8,408 nucleotides of DNA from Candidatus Bathyarchaeota archaeon. GTDB taxonomy: Archaea; Thermoproteota; Bathyarchaeia; TCS64. Below the pieces are notes generated by a model. It saw only the letters and a program-made list of their open reading frames with translations, ran no database searches and was not told the origin of the DNA. The stretch is from contig JAFGTA010000008.1 in the NCBI GenBank assembly GCA_016934355.1, positions 1 through 8,408 of the forward strand. Reading direction: 5' to 3'. A program made the position numbers and the translations under genes. Of the stretch, positions 1-5,730 are shown piece after piece. The stretch's first letter is position 1, and every line of letters begins with the position of its first letter.

Positions 1-965
1 AAGCCGTTTTCGGTATTATTATCATTATCTTCGTCCCAGCTCACATTAACATCCATTTCAGCCGAAAGTTCATATTTTATTCTAATCGTTTTCTTAGCTA
101 TTTCATCCTTCTCTTCTGTCTCGTCCATGGGATGGATTGATTTTGAACCTAAAATATCGCAGGAGTTATAGACATGTATTATATCCTCTAAAATCGGTGC
201 TGACGGCGCCTTATACCTGATGGTTGGCGTATAATCATCATCAAGTATCTCACCTTTTTCTACTTCAACCACAACACGATTGGATATATTAGTCTCCTTG
301 ATAGAGCGGCCTTTTCTATCTTCCCAGTTAGATAATTTTATTTCTATTACTTCATCTGGCTTGACTTCGATCTCCTCGGGGTCAATTTGACATTTAACGG
401 GGATTTGTTCATAATCCCACAAAACTTTTTCATCAAATGGAATAACCTCCCTTAACATGTCGGCCATTAATTCCTTGTGAACAGCCAGTGACATACTTGT
501 GTCTGTAGTTCTCCATGAATAATCCGGATATCTTCCCCAACACTCAAGATTAAACCCGGAGGATGGAAAATAACCGTTTTGAGTTAAATCACCATAACAG
601 AATTGAAGTTGGAGTTCCATTATGGACTTAGTGCCGTCCGGTATTTGGGCAGTTGAGCCTGTCATATCCTCAAGGAAAGACTCATCGCCTTCCCGTCTCA
701 ATTCTAATAAACCAGAAAAATCGGATTTCTTCCAATAATCAGACTTGGATGAAAAAGTCTTAAATTTTCCTTCCTCATTTTTTTCGAATCTTGCCACCAG
801 TACATATTCTGGGTGATGTACTTCTCCAAATGCCTTTACTGTTAGGAAATAAGTAGACAGTAACTCGGATAACCAACTAGCGACACTTTCCGAGGTAAAA
901 TTGGGGTCGGTAAGTGATATTGCTTTGACAACTACAGTTCTATTACACCCGTTACTATATGTCAA
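1..965 (-). CDS. Partial hypothetical protein, AT-rich, Ig-like C-terminal half
   Basis: An open frame of 321 codons runs from a TTG at 965 to the window edge without a stop, so the C-terminus is missing. There is no ATG or GTG near the 5' end. The TTG is favoured because a GGAG lies about 11 bases upstream, a TATA box sits at 1003-1018, and an in-frame TAA lies just before the frame opens. I see no signal peptide or membrane segment. The N-terminal ~170 residues match no family I recognise. They contain several W/Y-rich stretches such as YWKKSDFSGLLELRREG. Roughly residues 185-250 have a beta-sandwich feel: a start like CQIDPEEIEVKPDE, then NRVVVEVEKGEI, IRYKAP and VYNSCDI, as in Ig-like or invasin-type repeats. 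The last visible residues are very acidic and Asn-rich. Base composition is far more AT-rich than the rest of the window, suggesting transfer. Function unknown. Confidence 0.75.
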   Translation of the reverse strand, partial: MTYSNGCNRTVVVKAISLTDPNFTSESVASWLSELLSTYFLTVKAFGEVHHPEYVLVARFEKNEEGKFKTFSSKSDYWKKSDFSGLLELRREGDESFLEDMTGSTAQIPDGTKSIMELQLQFCYGDLTQNGYFPSSGFNLECWGRYPDYSWRTTDTSMSLAVHKELMADMLREVIPFDEKVLWDYEQIPVKCQIDPEEIEVKPDEVIEIKLSNWEDRKGRSIKETNISNRVVVEVEKGEILDDDYTPTIRYKAPSAPILEDIIHVYNSCDILGSKSIHPMDETEEKDEIAKKTIRIKYELSAEMDVNVSWDEDNDNNTENG

Positions 966-1002
966 AATATTTTCATCTCCAACTACGTGAATGTGTATTT
1001 AA

Positions 1003-1018
1003 TAATTAATTATAAAAC
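1003..1018 (-). promoter_or_regulatory. TATA-box promoter of the AT-rich minus-strand gene
   Basis: Read on the minus strand this is GTTTTATAATTAATTA, a good archaeal TATA element. A start site about 25 bases downstream would fall near 985-990. That leaves a ~20-base leader carrying GGAG before the TTG at 965. The agreement supports both the promoter and the TTG start. Confidence 0.5.
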
Positions 1019-1055
1019 ACTAGCGTGAACTCATAGGTTTGAGCTAGTTTTTTTT
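1019..1055 (+). terminator. Orphan hairpin with T8 tract (terminator-like)
   Basis: ACTAGC (1019-1024) pairs with GCTAGT (1043-1048). An inner CTCA (1030-1033) can pair with TGAG (1040-1043). A run of eight T follows at 1048-1055. On the plus strand this is a hairpin plus U-tract terminator shape, but no plus-strand gene lies upstream; the DNA there codes on the minus strand. It may insulate the diverging promoters, stop antisense transcription, or be the leftover end of a lost gene. The function is inferred from shape only. Confidence 0.4.
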
Positions 1056-1158
1056 GGGTCTTCGTTGGTGGAATGCTCAGATTTAATTAATTCCTCTCCT
1101 ACAGCTTGGTCCAGTCACCATTTTCTGATCGATTTCCTGTTACGACTCTGCAGCGACA

Positions 1159-1169
1159 TTTTTTATAGC
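1159..1169 (+). promoter_or_regulatory. TATA box for a leaderless transcript
   Basis: The string TTTTTTATAGC is centred about 26 bases upstream of the ATG at 1190. That is the usual archaeal distance from TATA box to transcription start. No Shine-Dalgarno sequence precedes the ATG, so the mRNA is probably leaderless, beginning at or next to the start codon. Confidence 0.5.
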
Positions 1170-1189
1170 TATGAAATTAACGTTAAGCC

Positions 1190-1792
1190 ATGAGTTTTAC
1201 TAACAAGATCGACAGTCGAACGTTGAGCCTGGTACTGATAGCATTGATAGGGGGAGTCATGGGCGGCTATCTGTCAGGTGCCACCACCAGAAGCTCACAG
1301 ATCGAGAGCCTGTCGAACGCCTTCACGGCTCAGTTGGACACCAAGGACACCGAGATAGCCACCCTCAGCGACGCGATGTCCAGTCTGGAGGAGCAGCTCT
1401 CACAGCTCGAAGCCAGCGCCGCAGAGCCTGTCATAGGTTTTAACACTCCTGACTATGACAGCGGCTGGATAGAGATAGAACCAGACTCATACGTTAATTT
1501 GAACCACAATCTGGGAACCACGAACCTGTTCGTATACTTAGTCGGCGGGTACAAGGCAAATGAATATGATACCCATCAGATTGCCATTGGTGGAGACGTA
1601 TACTACATACCATTCTATGATGCCGCCGATAGCCTGCGTTTTTTGGAGCGCCACGATGGCATTTTCTGGCGTACAAACGGAGTGAATACAATAAGGGTTT
1701 CCCGTTTATCTGAAAACATTAATTATAACTGGCCCAGATTCAGGGTGTTGCTCTGGATGCTACCTGAGCCTCCAGTGGTAATGATGCCTTAG
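1190..1792 (+). CDS. Signal-anchored coiled-coil protein with DSGW/HNLG beta domain
   Basis: A 200-residue protein in three parts. Residues 11-30 (TLSLVLIALIGGVMGGYLSG) form one hydrophobic N-terminal segment, a likely signal anchor that leaves the rest outside the cell. Residues about 36-75 are a heptad-rich coiled coil (IESLSNAF, IATLSDAMSSLEEQLSQLE), suggesting oligomerisation. Residues about 85-190 are a compact beta-rich domain with DSGWIEIEPDS, NLNHNLGTTNLFVYLVG, an aromatic turn HDGIFWR, and a final IRVSRLSE...RFRVLLWM. The DSGW ... H-N-LG ... R(I/V)R(V) pattern resembles small C-terminal beta domains I associate with surface, fibre or lectin-like proteins; the binding role is inference. 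The ATG at 1190 is chosen because a TATA box lies 26 bases upstream. It heads a plus-strand group with the small ORF and the PrsW-like gene. Base composition is intermediate between the AT-rich left flank and the GC-rich right side. Confidence 0.8.
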   Translation: MSFTNKIDSRTLSLVLIALIGGVMGGYLSGATTRSSQIESLSNAFTAQLDTKDTEIATLSDAMSSLEEQLSQLEASAAEPVIGFNTPDYDSGWIEIEPDSYVNLNHNLGTTNLFVYLVGGYKANEYDTHQIAIGGDVYYIPFYDAADSLRFLERHDGIFWRTNGVNTIRVSRLSENINYNWPRFRVLLWMLPEPPVVMMP

Positions 1793-1815
1793 AATAACAC
1801 GAGTGTGTATCACCT

Positions 1816-1959
1816 TTGCCTGAGGCTGAAGGCACCCGGGACGTACCCCTAAAATATCTGGTCATCGAGGCTTTCAACAACCTACTGTTCGCTTCGCCCG
1901 TCGAGCACGCCCCGTCCGGCGCGGTCTACGAGAAGCGTACGCCGTCTTCGCTGCGGTGA
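1816..1959 (+). CDS. Possible small protein (47 aa) upstream of PrsW-like gene
   Basis: This short frame starts at TTG 1816 and stops at TGA 1957-1959. It translates as MPEAEGTRDVPLKYLVIEAFNN followed by LLFASPVEHAP and a basic end (YEKRTPSSLR). Codon use matches the neighbouring GC-rich genes, with mostly G/C third positions, and its reading phase is the same as the next gene. Its end contains GGTGAT (1955-1960), a good Shine-Dalgarno for the ATG at 1969, so the two could be translationally coupled. It may be a genuine small protein, the tail of a decayed gene, or a former N-terminal part of the protease now cut off by the TGA. An in-frame TAA upstream rules out a longer version. I recognise no family. 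Confidence 0.35.
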   Translation: MPEAEGTRDVPLKYLVIEAFNNLLFASPVEHAPSGAVYEKRTPSSLR

Positions 1960-1968
1960 TACGCCGTC

Positions 1969-2697
1969 ATGGCGGCTGTACTCCTGTTGACCGGCATGTT
2001 GCTGAGCTTCGGCGACGTATGGATTCAGTACCTCGGCATCAGCGTCGCGGGCTTTGCCGCCCCCGTACTATGCCTGATCTGGATGATCAAGAACGACAGG
2101 TACGAGGCGGAGCCCCTGTCCCTCGTAGCCTACACCTTCGGGTGGGGGGCTTTCTGCGCCATCTTCGCCTCCATACTCAACAAGGCGATCATTCCTTACC
2201 TCGGGGTATCGGGCGCCGCGTTCGTCGAGGAGCCCCTAAAGATCATCGGCGTGTACTGGCTCGCCATGCACAGGGTCTACGAGGCCGAGCTGAACGACCA
2301 CCTTGACGGTATGATCTACGGTGCCGCTGTCGGCGCGGGTTTCGCGGGGCTGGAGAACTTCGCCTACATCTACACCATGATCATGAACCAGGGGGTCTCC
2401 ACATGGTCCGCAGTTGCTTTTCGCTCCGCAGCCTCCCTGAACCACATCGTGTGGAGCGCCGTCGCTGGGAGAAGCGTAGGGTTAGCCGAGGTGCTCAGGG
2501 GCTACTCGAAGCGTATGGACATCGTACCGGGGCTTGCCGTGGCGATCCCGCTGCATTTCCTTTGGAACTACGTGAACCCAGTCGTCGCGCTTTTCATCCT
2601 GCTGCCGTTTAACCTATTAGCTCTGGCAAGGATGACTAGAACCGCACAGATGGACGAAGCCAACTGGGGCTATAAGACCTCGGCTCCAGTCGAGTAA
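1969..2697 (+). CDS. PrsW-family intramembrane metalloprotease
   Basis: A 242-residue polytopic membrane protein of the PrsW family, related to the CPBP/ABI proteases that cut substrates inside the membrane; the prototype PrsW does site-1 cleavage of an anti-sigma factor. All signature blocks are visible in order: YEAEP (45-49) entering the second hydrophobic region; EEPLK (87-91), the glutamate pair motif; HLDGMIYGAAVGAGFAGLEN (111-130) followed by FAY; an intramembrane His at 159 in NHIVWS; and His196 in PLHFLWNY. Glu87/Glu88, His159 and His196 are the expected metal or catalytic residues. I count about seven hydrophobic segments. The ATG at 1969 is supported by GGTGAT eight bases upstream and an in-frame TGA just before. 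No dedicated anti-sigma substrate is visible; archaea lack sigma factors, so the substrate is unknown. The anchored coiled-coil protein encoded upstream is one candidate, by position only. The gene is convergent with the nitroreductase, with a 23-base gap. Confidence 0.88.
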   Translation: MAAVLLLTGMLLSFGDVWIQYLGISVAGFAAPVLCLIWMIKNDRYEAEPLSLVAYTFGWGAFCAIFASILNKAIIPYLGVSGAAFVEEPLKIIGVYWLAMHRVYEAELNDHLDGMIYGAAVGAGFAGLENFAYIYTMIMNQGVSTWSAVAFRSAASLNHIVWSAVAGRSVGLAEVLRGYSKRMDIVPGLAVAIPLHFLWNYVNPVVALFILLPFNLLALARMTRTAQMDEANWGYKTSAPVE

Positions 2698-2720
2698 CAG
2701 CGCAGTTCAACTGATCCGGT

Positions 2721-3239
2721 CTACCATCTCTCGTGATGGACCCGCGTCTCATCGAACTGCGTCCTAGGCTCCTTCGCCTCAGCCGGGTATCCAACCGCTA
2801 CAAGGTTCTGAGGAACGATGTCATCAGGAATGCATAGTATCTCCCGGGCTGCGGCGACCCTGTCCGGGTGAGCCAACCCGATCCATACAGCACCCAGCCC
2901 CAACGCGACGACGGCGTGAAGAATGTTCATGGTCGCCGCCGAGCAGTCCTGCGCTATGAACTGTCTGGGCGGAGGCGAGATCGCAGGGTCGCCGCAGACG
3001 GCGATGCACAGAGGCGCCTCGTAGAGCATCTTGCCGTAGGGGTGGTCGTCCGCCAGCCTGTCAAGGGTCATCCTGTCCATGACGACGATGAAGTGCCAAG
3101 GCTTCCGGTTGCCTCCTGAGGGCGCCGCCATCGCCGCCTCCAGCAGCGCCTTGATGTCTTCGTCTTTCACATGCTCGGAGGTGTATTTCCTGATGCTTCT
3201 TCTGGCGAATATCTGTTGTAGCCCCACCATCCTATCCAC
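2721..3239 (-). CDS. Nitroreductase-family FMN flavoprotein
   Basis: A 172-residue nitroreductase-fold protein; the family uses FMN and usually NAD(P)H to reduce nitro groups, quinones, enones or flavins. Visible marks: the FMN phosphate-binding ARRSIRKY (12-19); PSGGNRKPWHFIVV (40-53), the second FMN segment; DCSAATMNILHAVVALGLGA (98-117), the dimer-interface helix; WIG; and the C-terminal VAVGYPAE (147-154). The size suits the short single-domain form. GTG 3239 is taken as the start because a TATA-like GGTTTAAC (3264-3271) lies ~27 bases upstream, as for a leaderless mRNA; ATG 3230 is equally possible. It follows nuoI on the same strand after about 48 bases, so it may read through from the nuo operon as well as from its own promoter. 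The substrate cannot be told. A role passing electrons to or from the Nuo-like module is inference from position. Confidence 0.88.
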   Translation of the reverse strand: MDRMVGLQQIFARRSIRKYTSEHVKDEDIKALLEAAMAAPSGGNRKPWHFIVVMDRMTLDRLADDHPYGKMLYEAPLCIAVCGDPAISPPPRQFIAQDCSAATMNILHAVVALGLGAVWIGLAHPDRVAAAREILCIPDDIVPQNLVAVGYPAEAKEPRTQFDETRVHHERW

Positions 3240-3263
3240 GGGAAGAACCGATGCAGAGGTAGG

Positions 3264-3271
3264 GTTAAACC
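3264..3271 (-). promoter_or_regulatory. Weak TATA-like element before the nitroreductase gene
   Basis: GGTTTAAC on the minus strand is centred about 27 bases upstream of the GTG at 3239. The spacing suits an archaeal promoter with little or no leader, but the motif is only a moderate match. The nitroreductase may simply be co-transcribed with nuoI. Confidence 0.25.
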
Positions 3272-3287
3272 TTACCCGAAACGGTGG

Positions 3288-3662
3288 TTACGCGCCTTCT
3301 TTTTTAGCGAGCTTCTCGGGGCTGTATACCGCGAAGGATTTATCGTAACCCGCGATGAAGACCTCGGCGGTCATGTACAGCGCCCCCGTGGGGCAGTTCT
3401 CCGCGCACAATGCGCAGAAACAGCATTTACCCAGGTTTATCTCGGGGCACTTCTTGTCCCCGTACTCCACCATCTTTACCGCGTCGTTCGGGCACACCCT
3501 CGAACACATGCCGCAGCCTACGCACTTCCCCGGGTCGAGGAACTGCCTCCCACGGTAATTATCCACCGGAGGCAGCGCCTCCTGGGGGAACACGAGCGTC
3601 ATAGGCTTCTTGGCGAGGTTCCTGAACAGCTTGAACGGCTCCAGCAGTCTACGCAAACTCAT
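3288..3662 (-). CDS. nuoI: Complex I-like 2[4Fe-4S] ferredoxin subunit (NuoI/FpoI type)
   Basis: The electron-relay subunit of a complex I-like enzyme, 124 residues from ATG 3662. It starts with a basic amphipathic stretch (SLRRLLEPFKLFRNLAKKP) like the membrane-surface helix of NuoI/FpoI, then YRGRQFLDPGKC. Two full CxxCxxCxxxCP motifs follow: CVGCGMCSRVCP (Cys 47, 50, 53, 57) and CCFCALCAENCP (Cys 80, 83, 86, 90), which ligate clusters equivalent to N6a and N6b. Two extra Cys, in KKCPE and directly after Cys80, are not part of the motifs. It follows nuoD. A GTG at 3671 would overlap the nuoD stop as GTGA, but AGGTGA placed five bases before ATG 3662 favours the ATG. In complex I this subunit carries electrons from the input module to cluster N2 in NuoB. 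No NADH- or F420-oxidising subunit is seen nearby, so ferredoxin or another donor is likely (inference). Confidence 0.92.
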   Translation of the reverse strand: MSLRRLLEPFKLFRNLAKKPMTLVFPQEALPPVDNYRGRQFLDPGKCVGCGMCSRVCPNDAVKMVEYGDKKCPEINLGKCCFCALCAENCPTGALYMTAEVFIAGYDKSFAVYSPEKLAKKEGA

Positions 3663-3667
3663 CTCAT

Positions 3668-4771
3668 TCACCTATCCACGTCCGCCGGACAAGGATCTAG
3701 GCTCCAGTAGATGGCCGGGATGTCCGCGATGTACGCCTTCTTCGCAAGGTACGGGAACTCGTCCAGCGTATGGGAGAAGCTGGGCCCCCGCACCTTCACC
3801 CTGTAAGGCTTGTCGGTGCCGTCGCCCACCATGTGGTAGCATTGCTCGCCTCTTGCTGACTCGCAGCAGAAGTAGGTCTCCTTCTTCTTAGCCTTCGAGA
3901 ACGGCCTGAAGGACTTGTTCTTGAAGTCTCCTTCTGGCATCTTGTGCACCGCGTCCCTGATTATGTTCATGCTCTCCTCTATCTCCATCCTCCTGCACAT
4001 GCCCCTAGCGAACGCGTCCCCCTTCTCCTGGGTCACCACGTTGAAGTCGAGCTGGTCGTACACCTCGTAGGGTTGATCCTTCCTCAGGTCGGCGTCAACC
4101 CCCGCGGCCCGCAGGTTAGGCCCGGTGGCGCCCAGCGTTATGGCTTCCTCCGCGTCGAGGAATCCGACGTCCTCCATGCGGACTCTGAAGGTCTCGTTGT
4201 TGAAGACAAGGAAATCGTATTGCTCAAGGTTCTTCTCCAGGCCGCTTAATGCCTCCTCCACCATCCCGGTGAAGCCCTCCGGCGCGTCCCTGCGGACGCC
4301 GCCTGGCAGGAAGTAGCAGGGGTATATCCTGCCGCCGGTCACCTTCTCGTTGATCCTTATGATGGGCTCCCTGTCCCCCCACGCGATCTTGCAGCCGCTG
4401 TCCAGCCCCACCACCATGCATGTGACGCCTATCCACGTGATGTGGCTCAGTATCCTGCCGAACTCCGCCATGATCGTCCTGATGAACCTCCCCCTCTCGG
4501 GGGCCTCAATCTCTAGAACCTTCTCGGCGGCGTTGACGTACCCCAGCTCGGCTGCGAAGGGGTCGAGGATGCATATCCTGTCGACAAGCGGCGAGTTCTG
4601 AAGGTAGGTCCTGTACTCCATGAGCTTCTCGAAGCCGCGGTGGAGGTACCCGGGGTCCGGCACAAGGTTGACCACCCGCTCCCCGTCCACAGTTACCGAG
4701 GCGTGGAAGTGGCCCGACGAGGGGTGGCACGGACCGAAAGGTATGGTGAAGAACGGTATGTCGGTGGTCAC
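3668..4771 (-). CDS. nuoD: Complex I-like 49-kDa subunit (NuoD / hydrogenase-large type) lacking NiFe site
   Basis: A 367-residue homologue of complex I NuoD and the large subunit of group 4 [NiFe] hydrogenases. Visible: GPCHPSSGHF near the N-terminus (13-22), matching the NuoD HPaxHG segment at the quinone pocket; GYLHRGFEKLMEYRTYLQ (41-58); IEAPERGRFIRTIMAEFGRI (88-107); then the C-terminal SLDPCPADVDR (357-367). Hydrogenases carry CxxC at two places to hold nickel. Here both pairs are CxxD: C67-I-L-D70 and C361-P-A-D364. No NiFe site is therefore expected, but one Cys of each pair survives, unlike ordinary NuoD. A Cys-rich stretch, YFCCESARGEQCYH, lies at 300-313. The GTG start at 4771 is supported by GGGGGTGA six bases upstream and overlaps the nuoC stop as GTGA, indicating translational coupling. 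The immediate electron acceptor is unknown: quinone, polysulfide or a directly coupled reaction are all possible. Confidence 0.93.
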   Translation of the reverse strand: MTTDIPFFTIPFGPCHPSSGHFHASVTVDGERVVNLVPDPGYLHRGFEKLMEYRTYLQNSPLVDRICILDPFAAELGYVNAAEKVLEIEAPERGRFIRTIMAEFGRILSHITWIGVTCMVVGLDSGCKIAWGDREPIIRINEKVTGGRIYPCYFLPGGVRRDAPEGFTGMVEEALSGLEKNLEQYDFLVFNNETFRVRMEDVGFLDAEEAITLGATGPNLRAAGVDADLRKDQPYEVYDQLDFNVVTQEKGDAFARGMCRRMEIEESMNIIRDAVHKMPEGDFKNKSFRPFSKAKKKETYFCCESARGEQCYHMVGDGTDKPYRVKVRGPSFSHTLDEFPYLAKKAYIADIPAIYWSLDPCPADVDR

Positions 4772-5217
4772 TCGCGTTCACCCCCGTAGAACTGCTCCAG
4801 CACGTACTTCCGTGAGTCGAAGTCCTTCCTCAGCGGGGGCACCCCCTCCCAGTCCTCGAGGAGGAGGGGTGTGAGCTCCGTGTGCCCTATGAAGTCTACG
4901 CCGAACATCTCGTGGCACTCCCGTTCGTGCATGTGAGCCGATCTCCATATCGGCGTGAAGGACTTGACGGCTGCGTCGCCCCGCGGTACCCGCGTCTTCA
5001 TCATTAGCCTCGCGTGTGAGCCGTGGGACCACAGGTGGTAGATGAGCTCGAACTCCTCTTCTTCGAGGTAGTCGACCACGGTCACGTCCGAGAAGTGGTT
5101 GAACCCTATCTCCTTCAGAGCCGACGCCACCTCCACGGCGATGTCCCTGTCCATGAGCAGGGTCGTAGTCTCCGCGTCTTCTACATACGTGACCGACTCG
5201 TTGAACCGCTCCTCCAT
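4768..5217 (-). CDS. nuoC: Complex I-like 30-kDa subunit (NuoC type)
   Basis: The NuoC-like accessory subunit, which packs against NuoD. From ATG 5217 the protein has 149 residues. Its hallmark is the 30-kDa signature: ARLMMKTRVPRGD (69-81), SFTPIWRSAHMHERECHEMFG (86-106), VDFIGH (107-112), LLLEDWEGVPPLRKDF (118-133). This corresponds to the NuoC ER(E)xxDMFGixFxGHpdLrrilLpeDWeGhPLRKDF pattern. It ends in the GTGA overlap with nuoD. The start is uncertain. A strong AGGAGGGG lies at 5241-5248, but no ATG, GTG or TTG in this frame follows it at normal distance, and the nearest ATG after it runs into TAA after five codons. Either translation begins at 5217 without a Shine-Dalgarno, or a non-standard start or a small frameshift adds about eight to ten residues. 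The frame open further upstream to 5337 only overlaps nuoB and is not believed. Confidence 0.9.
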   Translation of the reverse strand: MEERFNESVTYVEDAETTTLLMDRDIAVEVASALKEIGFNHFSDVTVVDYLEEEEFELIYHLWSHGSHARLMMKTRVPRGDAAVKSFTPIWRSAHMHERECHEMFGVDFIGHTELTPLLLEDWEGVPPLRKDFDSRKYVLEQFYGGERE

Positions 5218-5255
5218 GAACTGTCTGATGTTTACACTCGTCCCGTCATCCCCTC

Positions 5256-5681
5256 CTAGTGCCCCTTGAACCCTCCCTCTATCGCCTTCATCGCCATAAC
5301 GATCCCGTGCCCGATGTTCTCGGGCTTCGGCGGGCACCCGAGGACCCAGACGTCCACGGGAACCACCTCGTCGATGTGCTTCACCGTGTTGTAGCTGTCC
5401 CAGTACATACCCCCCGTCATGGGGCAGCTGCCCAGCGCCAGCACATACTTGGGCGACGGCATCTGATCGTAGATCCGTTTCACCCGCTTCGCGCCCTTCG
5501 TGGTGATATAGCCTGCGACCACGAGGACATCCGCGTGTCTGGCGCTGGCGGTGGCGAGTATGCCGAACCGCTCCATGTCGTAGCCGGAGCTGACCCAGGG
5601 AAGAAGCTCCATGAAGCCACAGGAGTTGAAGTAGTTGACGACCCAGAGGGACTTTGCCCGAGAAAAGTTAACTATGGACAT
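5256..5681 (-). CDS. nuoB: Complex I-like Fe-S subunit (NuoB type), three-Cys N2 site
   Basis: A 141-residue NuoB-family subunit that normally binds cluster N2, the last Fe-S centre before the active site in NuoD. The backbone is unmistakable: SLWVVNYFNSC, then SGYDMERFGILATASARHAD (32-51), VAGYITTKGAKRVKRIYDQM (55-74), ALGSCPMTGGMYWDSYN (82-98) and VPVDVWVLGCPPKPENI (107-123). Cys86 and Cys116 are the two C-terminal N2 ligands. The N-terminal pair is reduced to one, Cys21 in NSCGFME, where standard NuoB has adjacent Cys-Cys before xxE and hydrogenase small subunits have CxxC. It leads the operon. ATG 5681 has AGGTG five bases upstream and a TATA-like box at 5717-5730. The nuoB stop TAG sits inside AGGAGGGG, the ribosome-binding signal before nuoC. 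Confidence 0.93.
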   Translation of the reverse strand: MSIVNFSRAKSLWVVNYFNSCGFMELLPWVSSGYDMERFGILATASARHADVLVVAGYITTKGAKRVKRIYDQMPSPKYVLALGSCPMTGGMYWDSYNTVKHIDEVVPVDVWVLGCPPKPENIGHGIVMAMKAIEGGFKGH

Positions 5682-5716
5682 TCTGACACCTGCAAATGAC
5701 TAGTATTAACACGTAT

Positions 5717-5730
5717 GCATAAAACATTTT
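5717..5730 (-). promoter_or_regulatory. TATA-box promoter of the nuoBCDI operon
   Basis: On the minus strand this reads AAAATGTTTTATGC. Its centre (near 5721) puts transcription start near 5696, giving a ~15-base leader with AGGTG just before the nuoB ATG at 5681. It is the only good TATA candidate near the start of the nuo group. Confidence 0.45.

Noticed and set aside
1171..1203. Ten-codon ORF from the ATG at 1171
   Set aside because: It is tiny and overlaps the next start, and the predicted transcript starts downstream of it.
1956..2306. Plus-strand frame of 116 codons starting near the PrsW-like gene
   Set aside because: The product is an Arg-rich shadow of the protease gene in another frame.
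3668..4771. Functional [NiFe] hydrogenase large subunit
   Set aside because: Two of the four cysteines needed to hold the NiFe centre are Asp, so hydrogenase activity is not expected.
5218..5337. Long N-terminal extension of nuoC back to 5337
   Set aside because: It would overlap the end of nuoB by about 80 bases and gives a charged, low-complexity sequence unlike any NuoC N-terminus.
5259..5699. Plus-strand open frame of 146 codons opposite nuoB
   Set aside because: It mirrors nuoB on the other strand, has no start signals and an Arg/His/Pro-rich product.
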